64,000 nucleotides of DNA from Campylobacterota bacterium (GCA_030152305.1 JASKOM010000008.1:32506-96505); one strand, 5' to 3'. Shown: positions 40,499 to 60,451, counted from the stretch's first letter. The notes: generated by a model not told the origin, from the letters alone. Program-made: numbers and translations.

Positions 40499-40518
40499 GG
40501 CGAGAAATAAATCTCGCC
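40499..40518. terminator. Terminator between holA and flagellin
   Basis: GGCGAGA-AATAAA-TCTCGCC with flanking A/T runs. Confidence 0.75.
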
Positions 40519-40549
40519 AAAAATTTTATTTGATAGGTTTTTTAATTAA

Positions 40550-42040
40550 TTATTGAAGAAGTCTTAAAACATTTTGTTGAGCTATATTAGCTTGAGAAAG
40601 TGCATAAGTTCCAGATTGAACAAGAATATTTAATTTAGAAAAATTGCTAGATTCTTGAGCAAAATCAACATCTCTAATTGTAGATTCAGAAGATTTAATA
40701 TTAACTTGAGCAGTGCTTAGATTATCAACGGATGTTTCTAATTGACTTTGAACTGAACCTAAACTAGATCGAATAGAATCTAATTGTTTCATACTTGAAT
40801 CAGCAATATCCATAACTGTCATAGCACCTTCAAGAGTTGTTACACCAGCTGTTAAGCCATCACCTTTAGAATTTGTATGAGCATAAGCACCCATTGCATC
40901 AGCTTCATCTTCACTGAATCCAGCAATAATACTTCTTAGATTAATACTAGCTTCTGTTCTATTTGCATCGTCGAGTGCATTTGTAAGAGCATCTCCAGTT
41001 TCTTCAACTTTAATGTCTGTTGCTCCTAAAGAAACAAGAGTTAATCTACCACCATTAAAATTAGTATCTCCGACATAAGCAACAGAGTCTAAATTTGTTC
41101 CAGACATTTCAATTGCTCTACCGTCAGCTGAAGTTAATCGTAACTTACCATTATCAATACTTGCAACAACACCAGTGTCGTCTTTCCAAACATTAATAGC
41201 GGCAACTAAGTTACCGTCTGAGTCATTGGTTTTTACATCTTTAACATTACCAATAGATATTCCATTTATTTCTAAATCGTCTACATTACCAGCTGAAACA
41301 GCTGTTGAGCCAACAGTTTCTACTTTGTAAGAAGCTCTTACTCCAAGAATATCACTATTTTTATTAATCGTATCAGCTAAAATACCTATACCTGTGCCTG
41401 ATTTTGAATCTATTTCAACACTTTCTAGAGTTAAACTTTTACCAGGTATATTATTTCCTGTGAATTTTAAAGTAGCTGTTCCTGAAGCTGTAATCTGTTC
41501 TGCACCTGTTGTTTCAACTCGAACATGTCCTATTTTATCTGAACTTGTTGCTGCAATTGATGCTTGAACTGTAGTTTTTGAAAAAGCTCCAACTTGGAAT
41601 TCTTTATTAGTAAATGTTCCAGATAATAATTGTTTGCCATTGTAACTAGTATTACCAGCTATATTATCAAGTTCTTCAACTAATTGTTTAATATCACTTT
41701 GAATTGCTCTTCGTGTTTCTGTTGATTGACCATCTTGAGCTGCTTGTGTAGCTTTTGTTTTAAGTGTGTCAAGAATTTTAACTTGTTGTTCCATTGCTTT
41801 ATCTGCAATTTGAATAATACCGATGCCGTCATTTGCATTGTCAATAGCTTGACCAATTGTATTTGCTTGTGATCTTAGTGAGTCAGCAATAGCCATTCCA
41901 GAACCATTGTCTGCCGCTTTATTGATTTTTTGACCTGATGCTAATTTTTCAAGAGATGAACTTAATGCTTTGCTATTAATTGATGATTGTGCATAAGCAT
42001 TCATGCTTGATATATTTGTGCCGATTACATAACTACTCAT
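40550..42040 (-). CDS. flaA: Flagellin
   Basis: MSSYVIGTNISSMNAYAQSSINSKALSSSLEKLASGQKINKAADNGSGMAIADSLRSQA; C-terminal QANIAQQNVLRLLQ. Confidence 0.95.
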   Translation of the reverse strand: MSSYVIGTNISSMNAYAQSSINSKALSSSLEKLASGQKINKAADNGSGMAIADSLRSQANTIGQAIDNANDGIGIIQIADKAMEQQVKILDTLKTKATQAAQDGQSTETRRAIQSDIKQLVEELDNIAGNTSYNGKQLLSGTFTNKEFQVGAFSKTTVQASIAATSSDKIGHVRVETTGAEQITASGTATLKFTGNNIPGKSLTLESVEIDSKSGTGIGILADTINKNSDILGVRASYKVETVGSTAVSAGNVDDLEINGISIGNVKDVKTNDSDGNLVAAINVWKDDTGVVASIDNGKLRLTSADGRAIEMSGTNLDSVAYVGDTNFNGGRLTLVSLGATDIKVEETGDALTNALDDANRTEASINLRSIIAGFSEDEADAMGAYAHTNSKGDGLTAGVTTLEGAMTVMDIADSSMKQLDSIRSSLGSVQSQLETSVDNLSTAQVNIKSSESTIRDVDFAQESSNFSKLNILVQSGTYALSQANIAQQNVLRLLQ

Positions 42041-42074
42041 TTTGAGTCCTTTAGAAAAGTTTGTATCTAGCTAT

Positions 42075-42101
42075 TAATCGTCTATATAATTAGAAAATTT
42101 A
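42075..42101 (-). promoter_or_regulatory. Sigma28 (FliA) promoter for flagellin
   Basis: Minus strand TAAA-N15-GACGATTA, close to the TAAA-N15-GCCGATAA consensus, about 35 nt upstream of the ATG. Confidence 0.75.
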
Positions 42102-42126
42102 AAATAATTAAGTCAGGAGTCTTTTA

Positions 42127-43125
42127 TTGTTACTAAGTATTGAAAGTAGTTGCGATGATAGTTCTATCGCTATAACAGAAATAGAAAGTTTAAAACTTTT
42201 ATTTCATAAAAAAATTTCTCAAAATGAAGAACATTCTAAATATGGTGGTGTTGTTCCTGAATTAGCAAGTAGATTACATATTGAAGCTTTGCCCAATATA
42301 TTACAAAACAGTTCATCTTTTTTTAAAAATATTAAAGCTGTTGCTGTTACAAATACTCCAGGTTTAAGTGTTACATTACTTGAAGGAGTTGCAATGGCAA
42401 AAGCTCTTTCAATATCGTTAAATGTTCCATTAATAGCTGTTAATCATCTCAAAGGACATATTTATTCGTTATTTATTGAAACAAAAGCTCGTTTTCCTTT
42501 TTTAACTTTATTAATTTCAGGCGGACATTCTCAATTAATTGAAGTTAATAATTGGAATAGCTTTAATGTTGTTATTTCAACTCTTGATGATAGTCTTGGT
42601 GAAAGTTTCGACAAAGTTGCTAAAATGCTTGGTTTAAGTTATCCTGGAGGTGCTATTATCGAATCTTTAGCACTCAATGGTGATTCTTATAAATATGATT
42701 TTCCTGTGCCTTTGGCTTATTCTTCTCAAATCGCTTTTAGTTTTTCTGGTTTAAAAAATAGTGTCAGATTGGCTATCTCGAAAGAAACAGTTATTGATGA
42801 TGAGGTGCGAAGAAATATTTCAGCTTCTTTTCAAAGAGTTGCAACTGAACATTTAGTTATGCAACTTAAACGATATTTAAAAACAAATAAAAATCGTTAT
42901 CCATGGTTAGGTATAGTTGGAGGTGTTAGTGCAAATTTATATATTCGTGCTAAATTAACAGATTTATTAACAAGTTTTAATATGGAACTTTTTGCACCAG
43001 ACATTCAATATTGTTCTGATAATGGAGCTATGATTGGAAGATTTGGAATTGAATTATTTAATAATAAAATATTTGCTTCGTTAGAAGATTTAAAAATAAT
43101 GTCGAGAGCAAATTTAACAAATTAA
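42127..43125 (+). CDS. tsaD: tRNA N6-threonylcarbamoyladenosine transferase
   Basis: LSIESSCDDSSIAI, HLKGHIYSLFIE, LLISGGHSQLIE. Confidence 0.94.
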   Translation: MLLSIESSCDDSSIAITEIESLKLLFHKKISQNEEHSKYGGVVPELASRLHIEALPNILQNSSSFFKNIKAVAVTNTPGLSVTLLEGVAMAKALSISLNVPLIAVNHLKGHIYSLFIETKARFPFLTLLISGGHSQLIEVNNWNSFNVVISTLDDSLGESFDKVAKMLGLSYPGGAIIESLALNGDSYKYDFPVPLAYSSQIAFSFSGLKNSVRLAISKETVIDDEVRRNISASFQRVATEHLVMQLKRYLKTNKNRYPWLGIVGGVSANLYIRAKLTDLLTSFNMELFAPDIQYCSDNGAMIGRFGIELFNNKIFASLEDLKIMSRANLTN

Positions 43126-43143
43126 TTTTTTATGAAGTTTATG

Positions 43144-43512
43144 TGGTGGAGGTGTGGGTCTTCGATGACCCAGTCCAAAAGCAATATCCAATATGTTTCT
43201 AATACATGTTTCTTTGAATTTCTAATATTCAGAATTATGGAGCTATTCAAAAACCCATTGATTCCAAGTCTCTAATTCTCGATTTAACTTTTGAGACAAA
43301 AGCTAAATTAAAGCCACTAAATGTTTTAACCCAAATTAAGAAACATGGCGATCTCTTAAAAAGAGTGTCCAACCCTTACGGGTGATTAGGCAGCGATAGC
43401 TACCGGACGATAATTTGTATTGTTTGCGTTTAAAAGCTTTGAATGTTTAACGAGTTTCCACTCGACATGCTACACATTTTCAATCGGCTCCTGTCGAAAC
43501 CAATTCACCCCC
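43144..43512 (-). ncRNA. ssrA: tmRNA; encoded tag (A)NNTNYRPVAIAA
   Basis: Minus strand 5' GGGGGTG pairs with 3' CACCTCC-A-CCA; GGTTTCGACAGG; GCAAACAATACAAATTATCGTCCGGTAGCTATCGCTGCCTAA reading frame. Confidence 0.93.
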
Positions 43513-43541
43513 ATATAGTTACAGAATTATACATAATTTTT

Positions 43542-43859
43542 TTAAACTTTTAAATCAAGTTTATTATTTTTATAATTCATTGTTTGTTTAGCTGAATTTT
43601 GATCTGTTTCGTTTTGATTTCTTTTTTTATATTTTGGAATCGCTGAATAAACTTCATTATCAGTTAAATGTTCTTCGATGGATGCTGTTTCTTCAGTTTC
43701 ACGAGTTTCTTTTAATCTTTTTTGAGTTTCCTCAAAACTATTCATATTTATCATCTCTTGAGCCATCATTCTTCCATGAGCTTGTAGAGTTTTGCCACTT
43801 AATGCTGGTGTATTTTGATTTAAATATATTTGATTTCCAAGAGATGATATATTGCTCAT
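43542..43859 (-). CDS. Hypothetical protein, 105 aa
   Basis: ORF overlapping downstream of the thioredoxin-like gene by 4 nt. Confidence 0.6.
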   Translation of the reverse strand: MSNISSLGNQIYLNQNTPALSGKTLQAHGRMMAQEMINMNSFEETQKRLKETRETEETASIEEHLTDNEVYSAIPKYKKRNQNETDQNSAKQTMNYKNNKLDLKV

Positions 43860-44281
43860 TTTGTAGGATTTGCCTTTCGTTCAGCATCGTCAAGATAAGA
43901 TTTGAAGTTTTCGATATCCCAATAACCAACAACTGGTTTCATGATTGGATCACCGTCATTATCGATAAAATATATTGTAGGAACGGCTCGAGCTTTTAAC
44001 ACAGATTGAGGATAATCGCCTTCACCTTTTGTAATTTCTACTATTATAAATTTTGAATTTAATCGTGCAATTACCTCATCGTCAGATAAAGTTGAATGTT
44101 TCATTTTGTTACACCATTTACATTGAGGACTTGTTATTAATACCATGATAGGGCGATTTTTAACTTCAGCTGAAGCAATTGCATCGTTATAATCATTGTT
44201 CCATTCAATGTCTTTATATGTTCCTCCATGTAATGCACCAATTATAATAATTACATAGATAAATAAATTAGTTATTTTCAA
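43856..44281 (-). CDS. Thioredoxin-fold exported protein
   Basis: SPQCKWCNKMKH..VPTIYFIDNDG. Confidence 0.85.
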   Translation of the reverse strand: MKITNLFIYVIIIIGALHGGTYKDIEWNNDYNDAIASAEVKNRPIMVLITSPQCKWCNKMKHSTLSDDEVIARLNSKFIIVEITKGEGDYPQSVLKARAVPTIYFIDNDGDPIMKPVVGYWDIENFKSYLDDAERKANPTK

Positions 44282-44324
44282 TTTTTTCCTTATAAGATAA
44301 TCTTAAGAAAATCATATCAAATTT

Positions 44325-45422
44325 TTATCTATTTTTCCAAGGTAAAATATTTGAGGTGTATTCTTTTTCTATGAAAATAGATTGAATAGCTGATTTTGCA
44401 CCGTCATAATTTGCTGTTTCTCTGAAATTTTTTAATCTTCCACCACTTGCATTTACATGACCGCCACCACCTGTTAATTCTTTTGCCATAATTGAAACAT
44501 CAACTTTTCCACTTGCTCGAAAACTTAAATTGCCTTTGCCTGATAAATCAATTACAAAATCAAAATCTGGATTTGCAAGTAAAAAACCGTTGCCAATAAT
44601 AGAAGTGTTGCCTAACATATAAGTTAATAAACCTTTATGACCTTTATAAATAACTGTAAAAGTTTCTTGTTTATTTGTTAAAAGTTGAACAACATAATCA
44701 GTTAATAAATTGTCAATCGTATTATTTTCTCTATTTTCACGAAAGAATTCTTTTTTTAAATTATGAATTTGGTCATCAAGATAAATATGTTTATTTTCAA
44801 CAGTTTGATCAATTAAAATATCTATTGATTTTGATAAAAGAGACATTTTATATTCACAATCGATATCTTGAAACATTGCTTTATTGATTTCTTTTGCAGA
44901 AGAAATTAGTCTCATTAAGACTTTTCCTATTTCAAAATTTTCAACTTGATCTTGAAGCCAGATGTCAAGAGCATTAACAACTTGAGTAAAATATTCAATG
45001 TTATTAATTATATTTTCATCAAAACCAAAATTTCGTTTTAAAAACTCAAATGTTAATAATGTTGCAGATTTTTTATCGTTTAGGTGATACCATTTATATT
45101 TTTCAGATACATCTTGACCTGTAACATGATGATCTAACAGCTGTAAATGAATATCATATTTTGTGCAATTAGCTTTTTTGTCTTCGATATATTTTGCTTC
45201 ATCTTCTGATAAATTTAAATCAGTAATAAGAATAAATATTTTTTTTGAAGTTAGTTGAGTTTTTATATCGTCGAATATTTCGTCTATTCGTAAAATAATC
45301 TCTTTGCCATAATTTGAGTTGTAACATTTTCGATCTTTGAATACATAGCTGGAAAGAAGTTGGCAACTGTAACCATCAAGATCTATATGGGAGAGATGAT
45401 ATAACCTTCTATTTTTAAACAT
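44325..45422 (-). CDS. DHH-family phosphoesterase
   Basis: LSHIDLDGYSCQ, LLDHHVTG, GGGGHVNASGGRL. Confidence 0.88.
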   Translation of the reverse strand: MFKNRRLYHLSHIDLDGYSCQLLSSYVFKDRKCYNSNYGKEIILRIDEIFDDIKTQLTSKKIFILITDLNLSEDEAKYIEDKKANCTKYDIHLQLLDHHVTGQDVSEKYKWYHLNDKKSATLLTFEFLKRNFGFDENIINNIEYFTQVVNALDIWLQDQVENFEIGKVLMRLISSAKEINKAMFQDIDCEYKMSLLSKSIDILIDQTVENKHIYLDDQIHNLKKEFFRENRENNTIDNLLTDYVVQLLTNKQETFTVIYKGHKGLLTYMLGNTSIIGNGFLLANPDFDFVIDLSGKGNLSFRASGKVDVSIMAKELTGGGGHVNASGGRLKNFRETANYDGAKSAIQSIFIEKEYTSNILPWKNR

Positions 45423-45453
45423 TTAGAACCGATCTGTTTTTATTAAAAAAGTA

Positions 45454-45488
45454 ATATCTGATACTAAATTTATATTAATATCAGATAT
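45454..45488 (-). terminator. Hairpin plus T-tract 5' of DHH gene (candidate terminator)
   Basis: Minus strand ATATCTGATA-N15-TATCAGATAT then TTACTTTTTT. Confidence 0.5.
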
Positions 45489-45498
45489 ATTATTAAAT

Positions 45499-45562
45499 AC
45501 GAATATAAATTATACTCGGGGAGATCTCCCAAAGCTTTTAACATTTGATTTGTCAAAAGCAA
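45499..45562 (-). repeat. Copy B of repeated three-hairpin element
   Basis: Minus strand GTTGCTTTTGACAAATCAAATGTTAAAAGCTTTGGGAGATCTCCCCGAGTATAATTTATATTCG; 30-nt core differs from copy A at one position. Confidence 0.65.
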
Positions 45563-45574
45563 CTAATAAAATAT

Positions 45575-46426
45575 TTATTTTATGAATTCTGTTCCAACAC
45601 CTTCGGATGTAAGAATTTCAAGAAGAATAGAATGTTCGACTCGACCATCGATAATATGAGCTTTTTCAACTCCACCAGCAACAGATTCGATACAAGCATC
45701 AACTTTTGGAATCATTCCGCCATAAATTGTTCCATCTTCTTTTAATCGTTGGACATCTGCAATTGTTAAAGAATGAATTAATTCGCCATTTTTATCAAGA
45801 ACACCTGTAATATCTGTTAAGAAAAGAGTCTTTTTTGCGCTGACTGCTTTTGCAATTGCACTTGCGGCAAAATCAGCATTTATGTTATAACCGATATCAT
45901 CTAATTCATAACCTGAACCGATTGGAGCAATAACAGGAATAAAACCTTCTTCTAATAAATTATGAATAATTTTGCCATTCACACTATCGACTGAACCAGT
46001 TCTACCTAATTTTGCTTTATCGAGATAACTTGCTTTAATAAAACCAGCATCTTTTCCAGAAATTCCGATTGCTTTGCCACCAAAATAATTTAACATTGCT
46101 GTAATTTCTTTATTAATTTCACCACTTAAAACCATTTCGACGATTCGCATTACCTCATCAGTTGTTACTCTTTGCCCGTCTATAAATTCTGTGCCAATAT
46201 TTAACTGTGATAAAAGATCAGTTATTTTTTTTCCGCCACCATGAACGATAACAGGTTTAATACCAATTAGATGAAGTAAAAGAACATCTTGAGCGAACTT
46301 TTGTTTTAACAGTGGCGAAGTTTGGGCTGCACCACCATATTTAATAACTACAATTTCTCCTCGAAACTCTTTGATAAACGGAATTGCTTCAAGAAGAGTA
46401 TTAACGGTAGCTATCTTTTTTTTCAT
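45575..46426 (-). CDS. argB: Acetylglutamate kinase
   Basis: IVVIKYGGAAQTSP, IKPVIVHGGGKKITDLL. Confidence 0.95.
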   Translation of the reverse strand: MKKKIATVNTLLEAIPFIKEFRGEIVVIKYGGAAQTSPLLKQKFAQDVLLLHLIGIKPVIVHGGGKKITDLLSQLNIGTEFIDGQRVTTDEVMRIVEMVLSGEINKEITAMLNYFGGKAIGISGKDAGFIKASYLDKAKLGRTGSVDSVNGKIIHNLLEEGFIPVIAPIGSGYELDDIGYNINADFAASAIAKAVSAKKTLFLTDITGVLDKNGELIHSLTIADVQRLKEDGTIYGGMIPKVDACIESVAGGVEKAHIIDGRVEHSILLEILTSEGVGTEFIK

Positions 46427-46429
46427 ATA

Positions 46430-51019
<4,590 letters not shown>

Positions 51020-51023
51020 TTAA

Positions 51024-55385
<4,362 letters not shown>

Positions 55386-55445
55386 TCAAAGCGAATGTGA
55401 TTAATAAATTATTTGTGTTTTGTGTAATAAACTAGTGGTTTAATA

Positions 55446-55817
55446 CTACTTAATTTCTACAGTAGCGCCAGCCTCAACTAACTGTTTTTTGATATCTTCA
55501 GCTTCTTGTTTAGAAACACCATCTTTAAGTGTATGAGGAACACCTTCAACTGCATCTTTAGCTTCTTTTAAGCCAAGACCTGTGATAGCTCTAACAACTT
55601 TAATAACATTAATTTTTTTCTCACCTGAATTTGTAAGAACAACAGCAAATTCTGTTTTTTCTTCAACAACAGGAGCTGCTACAGCAGCTGCTCCAGCAAC
55701 TGCTACTGGTTGAGCTGATACACCAAATTTTTGTTCAAATTCTTTAACAAGATTTGCAAGTTCGATAACACTTAAGTTAGAAATAAATTCTAAGACATCT
55801 GTTTTTGTAATCGCCAT
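55446..55817 (-). CDS. rplL: Ribosomal protein bL12
   Basis: [44 protein letters not shown]. Confidence 0.97.
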   Translation of the reverse strand: MAITKTDVLEFISNLSVIELANLVKEFEQKFGVSAQPVAVAGAAAVAAPVVEEKTEFAVVLTNSGEKKINVIKVVRAITGLGLKEAKDAVEGVPHTLKDGVSKQEAEDIKKQLVEAGATVEIK

Positions 55818-55859
55818 TTTATTCCCTTTAATTTATATTATTTTAAATGCTCTAATAAT

Positions 55860-56348
55860 TTATTGAGCAACTGTGTTCTCTAGTTTTTCTTTAAGAGCAT
55901 TGATACCAATTGTAAGATTTCTAATTGGAGCCATCCATACAGATGCAAGCATTCCAAGAAGTTCTTTTTTGCCTGGGGATTTTGCGAATGCTACTATTTT
56001 TGCAACATCGACAATATTACCATCAATATATCCAGTTGATATTTTAAACTTATCGTTTTTTTCTGAATAATTAAAAGCTATTTTTGCTGTGTTAATAGGA
56101 TCATTGCCCCACAAGAAAATATTCATGTCTTTTAAGTTTAAATCAGCAATGTTACTTTCTCTAAGAGCAACTTTCACAAGACTATTTTTAATAACTTGAA
56201 CTTTGATATTATTTTCTCTAGCAATTTTTCTAAGATTTTCAAGTTCTGCAACTGTTAATTTTCGATAATTACCAACAATAATTGCTCCAGATTGTGCAAA
56301 TTGTGGAACTAAACTTTTTACAAGACTTTCTTTTTCAATTCTAGTCAT
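55860..56348 (-). CDS. rplJ: Ribosomal protein uL10
   Basis: NYRKLTVAELENLRKIARENNIKVQVIKNSLVKVAL. Confidence 0.95.
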   Translation of the reverse strand: MTRIEKESLVKSLVPQFAQSGAIIVGNYRKLTVAELENLRKIARENNIKVQVIKNSLVKVALRESNIADLNLKDMNIFLWGNDPINTAKIAFNYSEKNDKFKISTGYIDGNIVDVAKIVAFAKSPGKKELLGMLASVWMAPIRNLTIGINALKEKLENTVAQ

Positions 56349-56435
56349 ATTTTCCTCCTTCCCGACTTAAACTTCAAGTTGGTTTATTATATTAAGGTTA
56401 CCCACCAACTATCTCAAGCCTAAGATAAACCAAAT
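56349..56435 (-). promoter_or_regulatory. Putative L10 leader (ribosomal protein autoregulatory region)
   Basis: Minus strand GTTGGTGGG..ATAAACCAAC stem in the rplJ 5' region. Confidence 0.4.
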
Positions 56436-56447
56436 GTTGTCTCTCTA

Positions 56448-57152
56448 TTATTTAATATCAACAAGAGAGGTAACATCAATTTTTACACCTGGACTCATTG
56501 TTAGAGAAAGTGTAGCACTATTGATATATCTTCCTTTAGAGGTTGAAGGTTTTAATCTATTTATTGCACCGATAAATTCTTTAGCATTTGTAACTAATTG
56601 TTCAAGAGAAAAACTAGCTTTACCTATACCTGCATGCATGTTACCTTTTTTATCAACTCTAAAGTTAACTTGACCAGCTTTGAGATTTTTAATAGCTTTA
56701 GTTACATCTGCTGTAACTGTTCCATTTTTAGGATTTGGCATAAGTCCTTTAGGTCCAAGAATTCTACCTATTTGACCAACCAATCCCATTGAATCAGGTG
56801 TTGCAACTGTAACATCAAAATTAATATTACCTGCTTTAATGTCTGCTACTAAATCTTCAGCACCAACAATATCAGCTCCAGCAGCTTTTGCTTCATCTGC
56901 TTTTGCTCCCTTTGCAAATACTGCAACTCTAACTGTTTTGCCTGTTCCGTGTGTAAGAACTGTTGAACCTCTAATCATTTGATCTGCATGTCTCGGATCA
57001 ACTCCAAGATTCATTGCAATTTCTACTGTTTCATCAAATTTAGCAGATTTAAGTCCTTTTACAACGGTAACAGCTTCAACAATTGAAAGTGATTTGTTAG
57101 CATCAACTTGTTGTTGCAAATTTTTATATCTTTTGCTTATTTTTTTTGCCAT
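56448..57152 (-). CDS. rplA: Ribosomal protein uL1
   Basis: [19 protein letters not shown]. Confidence 0.97.
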   Translation of the reverse strand: MAKKISKRYKNLQQQVDANKSLSIVEAVTVVKGLKSAKFDETVEIAMNLGVDPRHADQMIRGSTVLTHGTGKTVRVAVFAKGAKADEAKAAGADIVGAEDLVADIKAGNINFDVTVATPDSMGLVGQIGRILGPKGLMPNPKNGTVTADVTKAIKNLKAGQVNFRVDKKGNMHAGIGKASFSLEQLVTNAKEFIGAINRLKPSTSKGRYINSATLSLTMSPGVKIDVTSLVDIK

Positions 57153-57239
57153 TACTTTTTTCCTAAAACAGAATTATCTTCTTACCACAATAGTATTTAA
57201 AATATATTTTGTGGTGAAATATATTAAATTATTAATTTA

Positions 57240-57665
57240 TTAATTTTCGACGGTAATACCGATGCTTCTAGCACTTCCGATAATACTTCTTGCTGCTTGT
57301 TCAGGATCGACTGTGTTTAAATCAACCATTTTTAGCTTAACAATTTCCATTACTTGAGCTTTTGTTAGCTTACCAACTTTATTTTTCAAAGGATTATCAC
57401 TTCCCTTTGAAATACCTGCAATTTTTTTAATTAATGCTGTTGCTGGTGGTTGTTTTGTAATAAAACTAAAACTTTTATCGCTGTAAACAGTAATAATCGT
57501 AGGTAACTTAAACCCAACTTTATCTTTTGTTTTTTCGTTAAATGTTTTACAAAATTCCATAATATTTACACCTCTTTGACCAAGTGCTGGACCAATTGGA
57601 GGTGATGGATTAGCCTTACCAGCTTCTATTTGAAGCTTAATATAACCTGTTATTTTTTTAGCCAT
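57240..57665 (-). CDS. rplK: Ribosomal protein uL11
   Basis: [30 protein letters not shown]. Confidence 0.98.
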   Translation of the reverse strand: MAKKITGYIKLQIEAGKANPSPPIGPALGQRGVNIMEFCKTFNEKTKDKVGFKLPTIITVYSDKSFSFITKQPPATALIKKIAGISKGSDNPLKNKVGKLTKAQVMEIVKLKMVDLNTVDPEQAARSIIGSARSIGITVEN

Positions 57666-57684
57666 GAAATAACTCCTTAATTGT

Positions 57685-58230
57685 TTACTTTTCTATTTTC
57701 TCAACTTGAGAATGTAGAATATCTACTGGAACGATTCTTCCAAATATAGGCACATTTAATTTCAATTTGCCACTATCTATATCATAATCTTCAACAGTTC
57801 CTGTAAAATTCATAAAAGAACCTTCATTAATTCTAACTTCATCATTCTTTTTAAATGCAAATTTAGGTCGAGGTGCTGCTCGATTTGTAACTTTATCAAG
57901 AATTTTTTTGATATCTTCATCTGATAACGGAGTAGGTTGTAAAGGTCCTCCTACAAAACCAGAGACCTTAGATAAAGATTGTATCCTACCTAGTAAAATA
58001 TTTTGAGAATCTAAAAGTATATTAGCAAAGACATACCCTGAATAGAGAGACCTTTCAGTAATACGCTTTTCACCATTTTTAATCTCAATGACATCTTCTG
58101 TTGGAATGATGACATCTAAAATAATATCTTCCAAATGTTCTTCAGCAATAAAAACATTTATAGCTTTTCTGGCTGCTTTTTCTTGACCTGCATATGTTCG
58201 TATTGCATACCATTTGTGACCTCTATTCAT
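57685..58230 (-). CDS. nusG: Transcription termination/antitermination protein NusG
   Basis: [22 protein letters not shown]-type C-terminus; FVGG. Confidence 0.96.
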   Translation of the reverse strand: MNRGHKWYAIRTYAGQEKAARKAINVFIAEEHLEDIILDVIIPTEDVIEIKNGEKRITERSLYSGYVFANILLDSQNILLGRIQSLSKVSGFVGGPLQPTPLSDEDIKKILDKVTNRAAPRPKFAFKKNDEVRINEGSFMNFTGTVEDYDIDSGKLKLNVPIFGRIVPVDILHSQVEKIEK

Positions 58231-58238
58231 GTAATATA

Positions 58239-58424
58239 TTATTTCCCCAATACTGTAGATAACACAGAAGATATAGTTAAATCAACTAGAGCAAGAAAAA
58301 GTGATATAGAAGTTACAACTATAAAAACGGAGAAAAACGCACTCTTAACCTGTGATCTTGTTGGGAATATCACTTTAGATAATTCCGCTTTAGCATCCGA
58401 GAGTATCTTAGTTAAATTTATCAT
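58239..58424 (-). CDS. secE: Preprotein translocase subunit SecE
   Basis: 61-aa single TM protein between nusG and tRNA-Trp; ELSKVIFPTRSQVKSAF. Confidence 0.92.
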   Translation of the reverse strand: MINLTKILSDAKAELSKVIFPTRSQVKSAFFSVFIVVTSISLFLALVDLTISSVLSTVLGK

Positions 58425-58449
58425 TTATGAGATATCCTTAAAAGTGGTA

Positions 58450-58525
58450 TGGCAGGCCAGGAGGGACTCGAACCCACGACACTCGGTTTTGGAGACCGAT
58501 GCTCTACCAACTGAACTACTGACCT
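58450..58525 (-). tRNA. tRNA-Trp (CCA)
   Basis: Minus strand AGGTCAGTAGTTCAGTTGGTAGAGCATCGGTCTCCAAAACCGAGTGTCGTGGGTTCGAGTCCCTCCTGGCCTGCCA. Confidence 0.95.
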
Positions 58526-58572
58526 ATGTTTTATATTAAAAGGCAATGTATAAAACATTGCCATAAAAGATT

Positions 58573-58725
58573 TTAGAGTTTTGCCTCTTTGTGTATTGTA
58601 TGTTTTTTGCAAAACTTACAGTATTTATTAACTGAAACTTTTGCTGTATGTGTTTTTTTGTTTTTAGTAGTATGATAATTTCTTCTAGCACACTCTTCAC
58701 AAGCTAAGTGAATGATATCTCTCAT
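58573..58725 (-). CDS. rpmG: Ribosomal protein bL33 (absent from supplied ORF track)
   Basis: Minus translation [50 protein letters not shown]. Confidence 0.93.
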   Translation of the reverse strand: MRDIIHLACEECARRNYHTTKNKKTHTAKVSVNKYCKFCKKHTIHKEAKL

Positions 58726-58732
58726 GATACTA

Positions 58733-59932
58733 CTACTTTAGCATCTTTGTAACAACACCAGCACCAACAGTTCTACCACCCTCTCGAATAGCAAACTTTG
58801 TTCCTGTTTCTAATGCAACAGGATTTATCAATGTAGCTTTAATTTTTAAGTTATCACCAGGCATGACCATTTCAACACCTTCAGGTAAAGTTATTGATCC
58901 AGTAACATCTGTTGTTCTTACATAAAATTGAGGTCTGTATCCAGAAAAGAAAGGAGTATGTCTTCCGCCTTCTTCTTTGCTTAAAATATATACTTCAGCT
59001 TCAAATTCAGTATGAGGTGTAATAGAATTTGGTTTGCATAAAACTTGTCCTCTTTCAACATCTTCTTTTTTGATACCTCTTAAAAGAATACCACAGTTGT
59101 CTCCAGCTTCGCCTTGATCCATTTCTTTTCGGAACATTTCAATACCAGTTACTGTTGTTTTCTTTGTATCTTTAATACCAACAATTTCAACTTCTTGAGC
59201 TAGTTTAATAAGACCTCGTTCAATTCTACCTGTAACAACAGTTCCTCTACCTTGAATTGTAAAAACATCTTCAACAGGCATTAAGAATTCTTTTGCAACA
59301 TCTCGTTCTGGAGTAGGGATATATGAATCAACAGCTTTCATTAAGTCTAGAATTAAATCAGACCATTTGCCAAGTTTTCCTGACTTTACTTCTTCTAAAG
59401 CTTGTAGTGCAGAACCTTTAACGATAGGGGTATCATCACCAGGAAATTCATAGGCACTTAGTAATTCTCTTACTTCCATTTCAACAAGTTCTATTAACTC
59501 TTCGTCATCAACCATATCTGCTTTGTTCATAAAAACAACAACATATGGAACTCCAACTTGTCTTGAAAGAAGTATGTGCTCTCTAGTTTGTGGCATTGGA
59601 CCATCTGCTGCAGAAACAACAAGAATAGCGCCATCCATTTGAGCAGCACCAGTAATCATATTTTTTACATAGTCAGCATGACCAGGACAATCAACATGAG
59701 CATAATGTCTTGCTTCTGTTTCATATTCAATATGAGATGTAGAAATTGTTATTCCTCGTTCTCGTTCTTCTGGAGCATTATCAATTTGATCATAGTCTCT
59801 TTTTTCAGCTAGACCCTTTGTTGCAAGAACAGCTGTGATTGCGGCTGTTAAAGTTGTTTTGCCATGATCGACATGACCTATTGTTCCAATGTTGACATGT
59901 GGTTTGTTTCTTAAAAACTTTTCTTTTGCCAT
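58733..59932 (-). CDS. tuf: Elongation factor Tu
   Basis: [20 protein letters not shown]. Confidence 0.98.
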   Translation of the reverse strand: MAKEKFLRNKPHVNIGTIGHVDHGKTTLTAAITAVLATKGLAEKRDYDQIDNAPEERERGITISTSHIEYETEARHYAHVDCPGHADYVKNMITGAAQMDGAILVVSAADGPMPQTREHILLSRQVGVPYVVVFMNKADMVDDEELIELVEMEVRELLSAYEFPGDDTPIVKGSALQALEEVKSGKLGKWSDLILDLMKAVDSYIPTPERDVAKEFLMPVEDVFTIQGRGTVVTGRIERGLIKLAQEVEIVGIKDTKKTTVTGIEMFRKEMDQGEAGDNCGILLRGIKKEDVERGQVLCKPNSITPHTEFEAEVYILSKEEGGRHTPFFSGYRPQFYVRTTDVTGSITLPEGVEMVMPGDNLKIKATLINPVALETGTKFAIREGGRTVGAGVVTKMLK

Positions 59933-60023
59933 TTTATTTATATTCCTTAATAAAAGTTTATATTTTCTAAACGGTACTAATTATCTCATTTCAGGGCAAA
60001 TTTTATTTTGAGCTCCAATTTCA

Positions 60024-60098
60024 TGGAGCCCATAAGCGGGATTGAACCGCCGACCTCTTCCTTACCAAGGAAGTGCTCTGCCTCTGAGCTATATGGGC
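60024..60098 (-). tRNA. tRNA-Thr (GGT)
   Basis: GCCCATATAGCTCAG..CTTCCTTGGTAAGGAAG..GGTTCAATCCCGC..CCA. Confidence 0.94.
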
Positions 60099-60173
60099 AC
60101 TAGGAAGCTCAAATGATTAAAGCAACCAAGTTTAGAATGAATCAGTTTTTTTATAATAAGATTTGCTTTGAAA

Positions 60174-60250
<77 letters not shown>

Positions 60251-60262
60251 ATCAACTATAAA

Positions 60263-60348
<86 letters not shown>

Positions 60349-60375
60349 GCACGATGTGACACAATTAAAAATTTA

Positions 60376-60451
<76 letters not shown>

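Noticed and set aside
43634-43999. 121-aa + strand ORF opposite the thioredoxin-like gene
   Set aside because: Antisense to two supported minus-strand genes; Phe/Tyr-rich shadow.
58135-58539. 134-aa + strand ORF across nusG/secE/tRNA-Trp
   Set aside because: Contains ARRDSNPRHSVLETDALPTELL, a well-known spurious translation of tRNA antisense.
58421-58612. 63-aa ORF over the tRNA-Trp region
   Set aside because: Overlaps a confident tRNA; translation RSVVQLVEHRSPKPSVVGSSPSWPA is a typical tRNA-derived artefact.
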